NCBI GenBank assembly: GCA_029338675.1
Contig: JAQYAV010000169.1
Span: 1-35,834 of the forward strand
From: Lachnospiraceae bacterium
GTDB taxonomy: Bacteria; Bacillota; Clostridia; Lachnospirales; Lachnospiraceae
Length of the DNA stretch: 35,834 nt
Direction of reading: 5' to 3'
Part shown: piece after piece, positions 1 through 7,832 of the stretch
Layout of the letters: every line of letters begins with the position of its first letter
How positions within the stretch are numbered: the stretch's first letter is position 1
Program-made: the position numbers and the translations under genes
The notes under the pieces: generated by a model
Seen by the model: only the letters and a program-made list of their open reading frames with translations
Told to the model about the DNA's origin: nothing
The model's database searches: none

Positions 1-226
1 GCTTCGTATTAACAAAGGTTTGTACAACATCAGGCATACCACCTACAACCGTATATTGCAATAAAAGCTGCCTCATTTTGTTATGAATCGCCTCCTGAAC
101 AGTTTTCGCCTCTTCCAGACACTTTCTTAACATATTTATCATTGGTTCTCCAATAACATTTGCCCAAAGAAATTCCTCAAAATATAAAACAGGCATATTC
201 AAAACCTTTGAACACGCCTGTTTTAA
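1..226 (-). pseudogene. Decayed fragment of a second AAA/DUF4143 ATPase gene, cut by left edge
   Basis: Reading the minus strand from about position 196 gives an open frame containing MPVLYFEEFLW and, 40 residues later, VVGGMPDVVQTFVN. These align with PMDFEEYLW and AVGGMPQAVDAYVN (residues 149-207) of the intact ATPase at 1278-2630, so this is the middle of a related gene. The frame is closed by a TAA at 227-229, and the P-loop half that should lie at higher coordinates is missing, replaced by a short ORF and a regulator gene. The copy is therefore 5'-truncated. Whether its C-terminal half survives cannot be told because the window ends. It differs enough from the intact copy to be a paralogue rather than a fresh duplication. 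Confidence 0.7.
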
Positions 227-236
227 TTACACACAT

Positions 237-347
237 CTATAAATCCATTAATATTTCCATCTTCTCTGCCTTGTCCCAGTCCTTGCCATAATATTTTGCA
301 AGATAAGTTAATGCGCTTGACATATTCTGTAATATTTCTTCATTCAT
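237..347 (-). CDS. Short hypothetical protein (36 aa)
   Basis: A short frame beginning with ATG at 347 (MNEEILQNMSSALTYLAKYY...) and ending at a TAG. A weak AAGG lies about 12 bases upstream. The frame can be extended upstream to a GTG at 482, but the added part overlaps the regulator gene and looks non-protein-like (Cys/Leu/Arg rich). The predicted peptide is a hydrophilic helix with no motif I recognise. It sits between the XRE regulator and the ATPase remnant, and could be a small accessory protein, the residue of a larger gene, or not a gene. No function is proposed. Confidence 0.3.
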   Translation of the reverse strand: MNEEILQNMSSALTYLAKYYGKDWDKAEKMEILMDL

Positions 348-451
348 AAATATATTTTTCCTTTTCTCTTCAACATTAATGTTCCAACATATTTTCAATA
401 AATATTTGAATGTGTCAAGCAAGGGACAAAATAGATTTCGCAGCCTTGTAA

Positions 452-1123
452 CTATTTCAGTAATCCTCCATGAAAATAACACTCATATACTAATTCATTC
501 TTACAATATATTTCCTCATGTCCCTGAAACCAATTAAAATCCCCGGAAACTTTACACTTATACGTATATTCTCCGACCTGATAATACTCTGGACCGCGAT
601 AAGGCATTTGAATATCCGCCTTCTTAAGTGCTTCCTTCAAGAAATTACCACTGAAATTTTCTCCCAGAACTCTCCCCATATAATTCATTGCATAAACTGC
701 TTTACCCTTTTTCCATATAGCCTCTTCTCCGGCAAACTGTTCACCACCAACATAGGTGTCATGATACACATACTCGTCATTCTCATATCTGAAGTCATGC
801 GAATCAAGCCTTGTAGAATCTGTTTCATTCATAAATGCAGCATAAGTATTCACATTTGCTTCTAACCTAAATGCTATTATTTCCTGCACATTATCCCATT
901 CTAAAGACGTAGGTGAAACTGCACATTCCTGATCTCTTACAAGATAATCTATGGTAACGTTCATTATGTTACTGATTTGAATCAAATTCGCAATATCTGG
1001 ATATGTTTGACCGGACTCCCATTTTGCCACTGCTATTCTTGTAACATTTAGTTGTTCTGCAAACTCTTCCTGTGTAAATCCTTTATTCTTTCTTAGCAAT
1101 TTTAACTTTTCCGAAAAATTCAT
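452..1123 (-). CDS. XRE-family transcriptional regulator with DUF5680-type C-terminal domain
   Basis: Predicted cytoplasmic DNA-binding protein of 223 aa. Residues 1-64 form a HTH_3/Cro-CI domain: KLKLLRKNKGFTQEEFAEQL, then the recognition helix segment VTRIAVAKWESGQTYPD. Residues 70-223 are rich in Tyr, Trp and Glu, with a GGEQFAGEEAIWKKGKAVYA stretch typical of the ligand-like domain called DUF5680, often attached to XRE regulators in Clostridia. The start is fixed by a perfect GGAGGTG 8 bases before ATG. It follows the ATPase gene on the same strand with 154 bases between, where a promoter and a short dyad can be seen, so autoregulation is plausible. The ligand and targets are unknown. Confidence 0.85.
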   Translation of the reverse strand: MNFSEKLKLLRKNKGFTQEEFAEQLNVTRIAVAKWESGQTYPDIANLIQISNIMNVTIDYLVRDQECAVSPTSLEWDNVQEIIAFRLEANVNTYAAFMNETDSTRLDSHDFRYENDEYVYHDTYVGGEQFAGEEAIWKKGKAVYAMNYMGRVLGENFSGNFLKEALKKADIQMPYRGPEYYQVGEYTYKCKVSGDFNWFQGHEEIYCKNELVYECYFHGGLLK

Positions 1124-1197
1124 ATAATATCACCTCCAAAACAAGGATATCAACTAAAAAGATATTTTTGAATATAATACAGGTTACAGTTTTGTTA

Positions 1198-1225
1198 TTT
1201 ATAATATACAAATTGGCACCGCCAA
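1198..1225 (-). promoter_or_regulatory. Candidate promoter of the XRE regulator
   Basis: On the minus strand TTGGCG (1220-1225) is followed after 16 bases by TATAAA (1198-1203), about 75 bases upstream of the regulator start. The match to a sigma-A promoter is moderate (both hexamers are imperfect), but it is the best in this gap and it overlaps a dyad. Confidence 0.4.
1213..1225. promoter_or_regulatory. Candidate operator dyad TTGGC-N3-GCCAA
   Basis: A perfect 5-bp inverted repeat with a 3-base centre, GC-rich in an otherwise AT-rich gap, covering the -35 hexamer proposed for the XRE gene. XRE regulators commonly bind such short dyads in their own promoters, so it is a reasonable autoregulatory site. 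It may also be chance, as the arms are only 5 bp. Confidence 0.35.
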
Positions 1226-1277
1226 ACTATATAGAGTAGTTTTTATAATGTTCTCCCCTACTTTATAGTGTAATTGA

Positions 1278-2630
1278 TTAAATAAACGGTGTCATATAAA
1301 CAGGAATATAAGTTATTCCTTCTTCATACTTCAAATCTTTGGTATAAATAATATACCTATCTTCCGTTTTTAACTGGTACTTCGTTAATAAATAGTCAAA
1401 GGATTTGTGTGATTTATAATTAGATGATTTAACTTCTATAGGGCATATTTTTTTCTTTTTTACTGTTATAAAATCAATTTCATATTTCTTTTCTTTCTCA
1501 TTTCCCTCCGGCTTATATAAATATTCATGAAAATATAATTCGTGGCCCGAAGCCTTTAACATTTGCGCCACTACATTCTCAAGAATCATCCCCTGATTAA
1601 TCCCCAAATCGTCAATAATAAGGGCTTTATATAAATTTTCATCTGTTTCATCTCTATTTTTCATAATCCGGGTTACCAATAGACCTGTATCCCCCATATA
1701 CAATTTGAAATTACTTCTATCCGAAAACAATTCTAATGCAACTTCCGGCTTTGTTACATTAATACATTCATTTCCAATCATGGATTCTGCTATAAAGCTG
1801 ACTGCATCAACATAATTCTGATACCGTGCATTTTTATCCACCAAAGAAAATTTGAAATGTGAATTTTTATTTTCCAATTGCTCCGGAATCGTTTTATATA
1901 TTGCAGAGGCTTTCTCTCGATTATCCGTATCATACTTTACCAAGTCCTCTTCATACAATTGTAGAATATTACGTTTTACAAAATCAATTTGTGCAAACGT
2001 TTTCCCATTGACGTAAGCATCAACAGCCTGAGGCATTCCTCCCACAGCCATATACGTGCGAAATACCTTCATAATTTTTCTATGAACGGCATCCCCTAAT
2101 GCTTTTCTCTTTTCAAAAGCATTCTTTATTGCAGTATATGTGACATCATCACCTATCGCCCATAAATACTCCTCAAAATCCATAGGATACATCTTAATTC
2201 GATATTCTTCAGACGGAATCAGAATATCTTTTACATTCTTCCGAATAGAAATCAGAGAACCTGTTTCTATATATTCATATCTTCCATCCGCAACAAGATA
2301 CTTAATCGCCTGCCTTGCCAGCGGAAAAAGTTGTACTTCATCAAAAATGAGGACACATCTTTTTCCTTTTAAACTTCTTCCCTTCAACAAGAATAAGTTT
2401 CTAAAAAAAGTGTCCATATCATCTATGTTTTCAATAAAATTATTCTTTATATCTTTATTCTCTTTGGCAAAATCAAGAATCATATAATCATCATATTCCC
2501 GTTTCGCAAATTCTTCTACGATTGTACTTTTTCCAATACGTCTTGCACCTTCTAAAAGAACAGCCGAAGTACCCGCAGATAATTCTTTCCACTCGAGTAA
2601 CTTATCATATACCTTACGTTTAAAAACCAT
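1278..2630 (-). CDS. AAA-family ATPase with DUF4143 C-terminal domain
   Basis: A 450-aa protein of the widespread AAA_14/DUF4143 group. The ATPase half has Walker A GARRIGKST (28-36), Walker B VLIFDE (93-98) and a sensor-like ETGSL (122-126). The C-terminal half keeps the DUF4143 landmarks VGGMP (196-200) and GDTGLL (313-318), and then a PD-(D/E)XK-like nuclease motif: E351, D386 in YEIDF, and E399-x-K401 in IEVKSS. The length is normal and the frame intact. An AAGGA 7 bases before ATG supports the start, and an extended -10 promoter lies just upstream. Members are numerous, often in multiple copies and in accessory DNA; the molecular role is unsettled. A decayed relative lies at 1-226. It occupies the position downstream of spoIVB where spo0A is usually found. 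Confidence 0.88.
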   Translation of the reverse strand: MVFKRKVYDKLLEWKELSAGTSAVLLEGARRIGKSTIVEEFAKREYDDYMILDFAKENKDIKNNFIENIDDMDTFFRNLFLLKGRSLKGKRCVLIFDEVQLFPLARQAIKYLVADGRYEYIETGSLISIRKNVKDILIPSEEYRIKMYPMDFEEYLWAIGDDVTYTAIKNAFEKRKALGDAVHRKIMKVFRTYMAVGGMPQAVDAYVNGKTFAQIDFVKRNILQLYEEDLVKYDTDNREKASAIYKTIPEQLENKNSHFKFSLVDKNARYQNYVDAVSFIAESMIGNECINVTKPEVALELFSDRSNFKLYMGDTGLLVTRIMKNRDETDENLYKALIIDDLGINQGMILENVVAQMLKASGHELYFHEYLYKPEGNEKEKKYEIDFITVKKKKICPIEVKSSNYKSHKSFDYLLTKYQLKTEDRYIIYTKDLKYEEGITYIPVYMTPFI

Positions 2631-2660
2631 AATAATCCTTCCTTTTCATTTTATGTGTCT

Positions 2661-2669
2661 ATTATATCA
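2661..2669 (-). promoter_or_regulatory. Extended -10 promoter for the DUF4143 ATPase gene
   Basis: On the minus strand TGATATAAT (TG-N-TATAAT) lies 31 bases upstream of the start codon. No good -35 hexamer is seen at 17 bases, which fits an extended -10 promoter. It shows that the ATPase gene is transcribed separately from spoIVB. Confidence 0.55.
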
Positions 2670-2755
2670 CGAATTTCCAAAATGTATTCATTAATTCTTA
2701 ACGTTTTATCAAAATGTTGATTTTAGATAATTTGCGAAATTTCATTTTTTATATC

Positions 2756-2802
2756 AAAAAAAGACTTCATGAAATGAAAGTAACCTTTCCAGAAGTCTTT
2801 TT
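2756..2802 (-). terminator. Intrinsic terminator after spoIVB
   Basis: An 11-bp perfect stem (2758-2768 with 2792-2802) encloses a 23-base loop that can form a second small hairpin (GAAAG/CTTTC). On the minus strand it ends in a run of seven T. It is nearly symmetric (A-run on one side, T-run on the other), so it could work in both directions. Confidence 0.8.
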
Positions 2803-2821
2803 CTCGTCCCACCGCACGGAC

Positions 2822-3904
2822 TCAATGCTCCAGCATATTCTCAATAAATATTCCGTATCCCCTAGTTGGGTCGTTAACTAATACATGTGTTATTGCTCCA
2901 ACAACCTTTCCATTTTGAATAATAGGTGAGCCACTCATACCTTGCACAATTCCGTTAGTGTACCCTAGCAGTTCACTATCTGTTACCTTAATTTCAATCC
3001 CCTTTAACCCATCATAAGTGTCATAATTTATCTTAGTTATATTAATGTCATATAATTTAGATACGCCTGAAATAGATGATTTTATAGAAGCTTTTCCAAT
3101 TTTTATCTCATTTTTTTTAGCAACAGGCATCCAATCTGCCTCCGATAGCTTTTTAGCTCCATTTTTTGTTATTTTTCCAGAAATTCCAAATAACTGATTT
3201 TCATCAATTCTTCCTACAATATTACTTTTTGAATAATCAATCATTCCCTCTAATCTTCCTGGCATATTTTTGTTTGCCTTAACTATATTAATTAATTCAA
3301 CACCATATATTGCCCCTTCTGAAATATCCACAATTCTTCCTGTATCAATATCGTTAATACTATGCCCTAATGCTCCAAAACCATTTTTACTAATATATGT
3401 CAAAGTACCTATACCCGAAATATCATCCTTTACCATAAGTCCAAGCATTTTATTTCCATTTTTAGCTGTAACCGCATTAACATGGGTATCAAATATGTTT
3501 TGATTTCTTCTTACAGTAATATCTATTCCATCGCCATAATCACATTTTATGGCGTTTACTAAATCACTTTTGCAATTTACCTTTTTACCATTTATGCTGT
3601 CAATGTAATCTCCTTTATATATGAAGCCCCTGCACGGCGAAATCTTATTCTCATATTTATCTGTTATCTCACACACATCAACAACCATAACCCCTGATGC
3701 CTTAACATATATTCCAATAGGCTCTCCCGATGGAATTATAAGATTTGTTTGTTCATCATTTACGATTGACGAAGAATCTGCATTAACCTGGTCTGCAATT
3801 TCTATATCTGCTGGCAAATTATCAATAATTGAATTATTTGTAATAAGGCCTATAGTAAAAAGCAATGTAATCAAAATAGTATTTCTAAATGATTTATTTA
3901 TCAT
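2822..3904 (-). CDS. spoIVB: SpoIVB serine protease, stage IV sporulation (peptidase S55)
   Basis: A 360-aa forespore-secreted protease which in Bacillus cleaves SpoIVFA across the intermembrane space to release pro-sigma-K processing. An N-terminal membrane anchor (about 9-30) is followed by a PDZ domain (about 62-140, with GFIYKGDYIDSINGK) and the S55 peptidase domain. The triad can be placed by the family spacing: H181 in GALGHSI, D309 in VTDSELL and S324 in VQGMSGSP (D to S 15 residues, as in B. subtilis D363/S378). The protein is shorter than B. subtilis SpoIVB (about 425 aa), mainly in the N-terminal part. A GGAGG lies 9 bases before ATG. It lies downstream of recN, as in other spore formers, but is separated from it by a terminator, consistent with its own forespore promoter. 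Spo0A does not follow. Confidence 0.95.
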   Translation of the reverse strand: MINKSFRNTILITLLFTIGLITNNSIIDNLPADIEIADQVNADSSSIVNDEQTNLIIPSGEPIGIYVKASGVMVVDVCEITDKYENKISPCRGFIYKGDYIDSINGKKVNCKSDLVNAIKCDYGDGIDITVRRNQNIFDTHVNAVTAKNGNKMLGLMVKDDISGIGTLTYISKNGFGALGHSINDIDTGRIVDISEGAIYGVELINIVKANKNMPGRLEGMIDYSKSNIVGRIDENQLFGISGKITKNGAKKLSEADWMPVAKKNEIKIGKASIKSSISGVSKLYDINITKINYDTYDGLKGIEIKVTDSELLGYTNGIVQGMSGSPIIQNGKVVGAITHVLVNDPTRGYGIFIENMLEH

Positions 3905-3962
3905 ATAAGATTTCCTCCTACATATTAATTCCAGCTAAATAAAACAATAAACACATATAAAC

Positions 3963-3996
3963 AAAAAAGAGTACACGAATCATTTCATGTACTCTT
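3963..3996 (-). terminator. Intrinsic terminator after recN
   Basis: AAGAGTAC (3967-3974) pairs with GTACTCTT (3989-3996). The stem extends inward by four more pairs around one mismatch and closes on a 4-base loop. A run of six T follows on the minus strand. It ends the yqhY-recN operon and insulates spoIVB. Confidence 0.85.
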
Positions 3997-4023
3997 ATTA
4001 TTTTGTTTTTTACAAATAAATAA

Positions 4024-5709
4024 TCAGTATTTTCTTTCTTTATTTGCCAATTCTTTCATCTCAATTGCACTCTTAATTGTTGTATCAGTAATCTTTGCTC
4101 CACCAAGTAAACGTGCAATTTCTTCTATTTCTTCGTCCTTGTTAAGCTTTCTAATTGTGGAAATTGTTTTGTTATCTTTAACAATTTTTTCTATTATGTA
4201 ATGCGAATTTGCCATACTGGCAATCTGAGGTAGATGTGTAATACAAATAACCTGATGCTGCTCTCCTATAATGGAAATTCTATTTGCAACACTTTGTGCT
4301 GTTCTTCCACTTATTCCAACATCAATCTCATCAAATACTAATGTATTTGTATCATCCTCATAAGCCAAGCTTGATTTTATTGCAAGCATTACTCTTGAAA
4401 GCTCACCACCTGATGCTACTTCATAAAGAGGTCTTTCTTTTTCTCCAACATTTGTTGAAATCATAAATATTGCCTCATCATTTCCACCAGCTGAATATTT
4501 ATCAAGCTTATTAAAATGCATATAGAATTTAACAGACATAAAATTCATTTCATTAAGGGACTCACAGATTAATTCACACAAGCGCTTAGACTGTGCCACC
4601 CTCTCATTTGTCAATTCATTGCATTTTGCTTCTAATTTATTTTGAACATTAGTTAACTTCTTCTTTGTTGATGTAATATACTGCTCATATGATTCAAGAT
4701 GTTCATATTCTTCTTTAAGCTTAATAACTGAAGCATTAATTGCTTCAATAGATGAGCCGTATTTTGACTTAAGAAGATTAATTGTATCTAGTCTTCTCTC
4801 AAGCTCATCAAATTCCTCTTGTGTAAACTCCATACTATCCATACAAGAAGACAAATCTCTATTAAAATCATTAAGCATACTATCAATGTCTAGCAACGCA
4901 CTATACAAATCGTTATAATCCGAATCTAAAGAAGCAATGTGCTTCATTGAAGCTAATGCATAACCTATTGAATCTGATGCTGAATTAGCTCCACTTCCTG
5001 TAAGCTTGGTTACCTCATTAGCATAACCAACAATATCCTTTGCATTAACAAGCTTCTTATATTGGTTAGTTAATAGCTCATCCTCGCCATCCTTAAGAGC
5101 TGCAGCTTCAATCTCATTTATCTGATACTGCAGATAATCCATCTGCTTTGCTCTCTCACCTTCATCTAACTGACCTTTACTTAATTCATCTGAAAGTGAA
5201 ACATATTCTTTATATAACAAAGCTACTTCTTCCTTAATAGGCATAATTGTCTTAGCTCCAAAATGATCTAATATCTCAAGATGCTTGGAAGCCTTCAACA
5301 AAGTCTGCTGTTCATGCTGAGCATGTAAATCAATTAATAGTGCTGCTATTTCCTTAAGCTTAGCAGTTGTAACAGTTTCATCATTTACACGATTAGTTAC
5401 TCTTCCAGAAGCACTAAGTCTTCTCGATATAAGAAGCTCGCCCTCTTCACTTACATTTACCAAAAGCTCTTCTAATTTATTTTTAACAAAATCATTATCA
5501 ACAGAAAAAAGAAGTTCCACCAAGCCATCCTTTTCACTATCTCTTAGCATTTCTTTTGGAAATTTACCTCCAAGGCATATTCCTAAAGAGCCAATAATAA
5601 TTGACTTACCAGCTCCAGTTTCACCTGTAAGTATGTTAAGATGTTCCTCAAATGCTATATCAATTTCATCAATAAGAGCAATATTCTTAATATGCATATT
5701 TAGCAACAT
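4024..5709 (-). CDS. recN: DNA repair protein RecN
   Basis: SMC-like ATPase of double-strand break repair, 561 aa, the family's usual length. Walker A is GETGAGKSIII (29-39). The central region (about 150-370) is Leu/Glu/Lys rich and predicted to be coiled coil. The C-terminal half has the ABC signature ASGGELSRVMLA, Walker B TLVFDEIDVGISG and the H-loop ITHLPQIA. The start is ATG at 5709, inside the end of argR (23-base overlap), with GGAG about 9 bases upstream; the N terminus MLLNMHIKNIALIDE fits the family. It is the last gene of the housekeeping operon, followed by a terminator. Confidence 0.97.
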   Translation of the reverse strand: MLLNMHIKNIALIDEIDIAFEEHLNILTGETGAGKSIIIGSLGICLGGKFPKEMLRDSEKDGLVELLFSVDNDFVKNKLEELLVNVSEEGELLISRRLSASGRVTNRVNDETVTTAKLKEIAALLIDLHAQHEQQTLLKASKHLEILDHFGAKTIMPIKEEVALLYKEYVSLSDELSKGQLDEGERAKQMDYLQYQINEIEAAALKDGEDELLTNQYKKLVNAKDIVGYANEVTKLTGSGANSASDSIGYALASMKHIASLDSDYNDLYSALLDIDSMLNDFNRDLSSCMDSMEFTQEEFDELERRLDTINLLKSKYGSSIEAINASVIKLKEEYEHLESYEQYITSTKKKLTNVQNKLEAKCNELTNERVAQSKRLCELICESLNEMNFMSVKFYMHFNKLDKYSAGGNDEAIFMISTNVGEKERPLYEVASGGELSRVMLAIKSSLAYEDDTNTLVFDEIDVGISGRTAQSVANRISIIGEQHQVICITHLPQIASMANSHYIIEKIVKDNKTISTIRKLNKDEEIEEIARLLGGAKITDTTIKSAIEMKELANKERKY

Positions 5710-6148
5710 TTTTTATTTCTCCAATTATTTCTTCTGCAAGGTTGCTATCTTTTATTGCAAGAAAAATTGTATCATCTCCAGCAATACATCCCATAATACC
5801 TTTTATGTCCAAATTATCAATAGCTGCTGCCGCTGCCATTGCCATTCCCGAAACAGTTTTCACAACAATAATATTATTAGCATAATCAATTGATGTTATA
5901 CCATTTCCAAGTATATGCTTATATGACTCATTATTTTCATTATTGTTTGATGCAACTCTTACAGCATATTTGTGTCTATTTCCATTGTAGGAAATCTTTT
6001 CTATTTTTAGTTCCTTTATATCTCTCGAAATTGTTGCCTGAGTAGTATTAAAGCCCTTTTCACGCAAAAGCTTTTGTAACTCCTCCTGGGTTTCAACATT
6101 TGTTTCCGTAATTATTTGAATTAACGCTTCCTGTCTGCTTATTTTCAT
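5687..6148 (-). CDS. argR: Arginine repressor ArgR/AhrC
   Basis: A 153-aa hexameric arginine-responsive regulator. The N-terminal winged helix (1-70) contains the family's TQEELQKLLREKGFNTTQAT followed by SRDIKELK. The C-terminal oligomerisation and arginine-binding domain shows VSGMAMAAAAAIDNLDI and GCIAGDDTIFLA, which includes the GD-D motif that contacts the arginine ligand. Its ATG overlaps the nadK stop (TAATG) with a GGGGGA ribosome binding site, indicating translational coupling. Location next to recN is conserved in Firmicutes (B. subtilis ahrC-recN). No arginine biosynthesis genes lie in the window, so its targets are elsewhere. Confidence 0.96.
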   Translation of the reverse strand: MKISRQEALIQIITETNVETQEELQKLLREKGFNTTQATISRDIKELKIEKISYNGNRHKYAVRVASNNNENNESYKHILGNGITSIDYANNIIVVKTVSGMAMAAAAAIDNLDIKGIMGCIAGDDTIFLAIKDSNLAEEIIGEIKNVAKYAY

Positions 6149-6987
6149 TATTCACGTCCCCCAATTTTATCACGTAAAACAGAATAGAAATTCACATCAT
6201 ACATTTTTATTAAGCTAACTTCTTTGGAAGATATGCCTGCGTTAACAACATCTCCTGCTGAAAGCTCCATATTATTATCCCCATCAAAGGAAACAATTGC
6301 CTCAGTATCCTGTGTTTTTCTCTTTTTAACAATTTCAACCGAAATATTATCCAAGCTATCAAAGACAACACTTTTTGCTGAAAATGAATGTGGCGAGATT
6401 GGAGTTACTACTATTGCCTTTGTTCTAGGACTAATAATAGGTCCTCCTGCAGACAAATTATAACCAGTTGACCCTGTAGGTGTTGAAATTATTACCCCAT
6501 CAGCCTCATATGTATCAAGTAACTCACCATTAACATATACTGCAAGACCAATGATTCTTGAAAAGCCTGCTCTTGTTATTACTATATCATTAAGAGAATG
6601 ATATACTTTATCTCCTACTCTTCCCTCAATCATCATTCTTTTTTCAATTCTATAATCATCTGCCAAAAGCCTGTCTATTGCTTTATATAAGTTTGCAACC
6701 TCAACTTCAGCTAAAAATCCAAGCGTTCCAAGATTAATCCCAAGGAACGGAATATCCTTGCCAACAGTTCTGGCCGCACGAAGCATGGTACCATCGCCGC
6801 CTAAAACGATGATAGCCTGTACATCCTGTAGATATTCATCTTTGATAAGGTTATTCTCATAATATTTTGCATCATCGCTTACTATAAGTCCTTTAGCATT
6901 ATGCTCCTCAAGATAATTCAATATATTATTACTTAATTCTAAATTAATATCCTTATCAGCATTTGCGATTATAAGAAAACTATTCAT
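6148..6987 (-). CDS. nadK: NAD kinase
   Basis: Phosphorylates NAD to NADP, 279 aa. Diagnostic motifs are LGGDGTMLRAA (catalytic Asp in GGDGT), the NDIVITR loop, and the NAD-binding block YEADGVIISTPTGSTGYNLS with AGGPIISP. The start is taken at ATG 6987 with AAAGGA 8 bases upstream. A GTG at 7008, overlapping the tlyA stop, would add seven residues (MIRKEKQ) not typical of the family. It sits between tlyA and argR, a common clostridial order; B. subtilis has no nadK at this place. Confidence 0.95.
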   Translation of the reverse strand: MNSFLIIANADKDINLELSNNILNYLEEHNAKGLIVSDDAKYYENNLIKDEYLQDVQAIIVLGGDGTMLRAARTVGKDIPFLGINLGTLGFLAEVEVANLYKAIDRLLADDYRIEKRMMIEGRVGDKVYHSLNDIVITRAGFSRIIGLAVYVNGELLDTYEADGVIISTPTGSTGYNLSAGGPIISPRTKAIVVTPISPHSFSAKSVVFDSLDNISVEIVKKRKTQDTEAIVSFDGDNNMELSAGDVVNAGISSKEVSLIKMYDVNFYSVLRDKIGGRE

Positions 6988-7004
6988 CTGCTTTTCCTTT
7001 CTAA

Positions 7005-7832
7005 TCACGAGAGTGTGTTATGCGAAGCCTCTACAACTTCATCTATATCAATGGATGAATTATCACCCAATGCTTCCTTATCCTTAAGGTTTTTGCTTAA
7101 ATAAAGAAGATATTCTATATTACCTTCTGGTCCTTTTACAGGTGAAAAGTCAAGCATAAGGGGATATAAATCAATAGTGTTTGCATAAGCGATAACCTTT
7201 TCAATTACTTCCTTATGAACCTTCTTATCCCTTACTACTCCCTTTTTGCCAACCTGCTCTCTTCCTGCCTCAAACTGTGGCTTAATTAAACAAACTATTC
7301 TTCCAGCTTCTGTTAAAAGGTTCTTAACTGGTTCTAAGACCTTTGTTAACGAAATAAATGAAACATCTATAGAAGAAAAGTCTATCCAATCCTCAATATC
7401 ATCTCTTACAACATATCTTATATTTGTCTTTTCCATGCATACTACACGAGGATCATTTCTAAGTTTCCAATCTAACTGTCCATGTCCTACGTCAACAGCA
7501 TAAACCTTTGTGGCCCCATTTTGAAGCATACAATCTGTAAAGCCACCTGTAGAAGATCCTACATCCATACAAGTTAATCCTTCTAACTCAATTGGAAATG
7601 AATTCATTGCTTTCTCAAGCTTAAGTCCACCACGGCTAACATATTTAAGAGTTGAACCCTTTACTTCAATATTAACATTCTCAGGAAATGTACTTCCTGC
7701 CTTATCTTCCTTATTTCCCTCAACGTATACTATTCCTGACATAATAATGGCTTTAGCCTTCTCCCTAGAAGGTGCAAGACCTCTATCAACTAACATTACA
7801 TCTAATCTTTGTTTTTTTACCTTGTCCTGCAT
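7005..7832 (-). CDS. tlyA: TlyA-family rRNA 2'-O-methyltransferase (YqxC type)
   Basis: A 275-aa protein with an N-terminal S4 RNA-binding domain (about 1-60, RLDVMLVDRGLAPSREKAKA) and an FtsJ-like SAM-dependent methyltransferase domain with the SAM motif MDVGSSTGGFTDCML and the conserved VDVGHGQLDWKLR. Family members methylate rRNA or are annotated as hemolysin A; only the former activity is well supported. The chosen start is ATG 7832, which overlaps the dxs stop (TAATG) and has GGAGG 5 bases upstream inside the dxs end; an upstream start at 7877 would add residues lying inside dxs. The stop is followed two bases later by the nadK leader. Confidence 0.94.
   Translation of the reverse strand: MQDKVKKQRLDVMLVDRGLAPSREKAKAIIMSGIVYVEGNKEDKAGSTFPENVNIEVKGSTLKYVSRGGLKLEKAMNSFPIELEGLTCMDVGSSTGGFTDCMLQNGATKVYAVDVGHGQLDWKLRNDPRVVCMEKTNIRYVVRDDIEDWIDFSSIDVSFISLTKVLEPVKNLLTEAGRIVCLIKPQFEAGREQVGKKGVVRDKKVHKEVIEKVIAYANTIDLYPLMLDFSPVKGPEGNIEYLLYLSKNLKDKEALGDNSSIDIDEVVEASHNTLS

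Noticed and set aside
2756-2802. Small RNA hairpin between spoIVB and the ATPase gene
   Set aside because: The long stem with T-run is fully explained as the spoIVB terminator.
5633-5893. Plus-strand frame opposite recN/argR
   Set aside because: Antisense shadow, Ser/Cys/Ile rich, with no ribosome binding site; same reasoning for the other plus-strand frames in the window.
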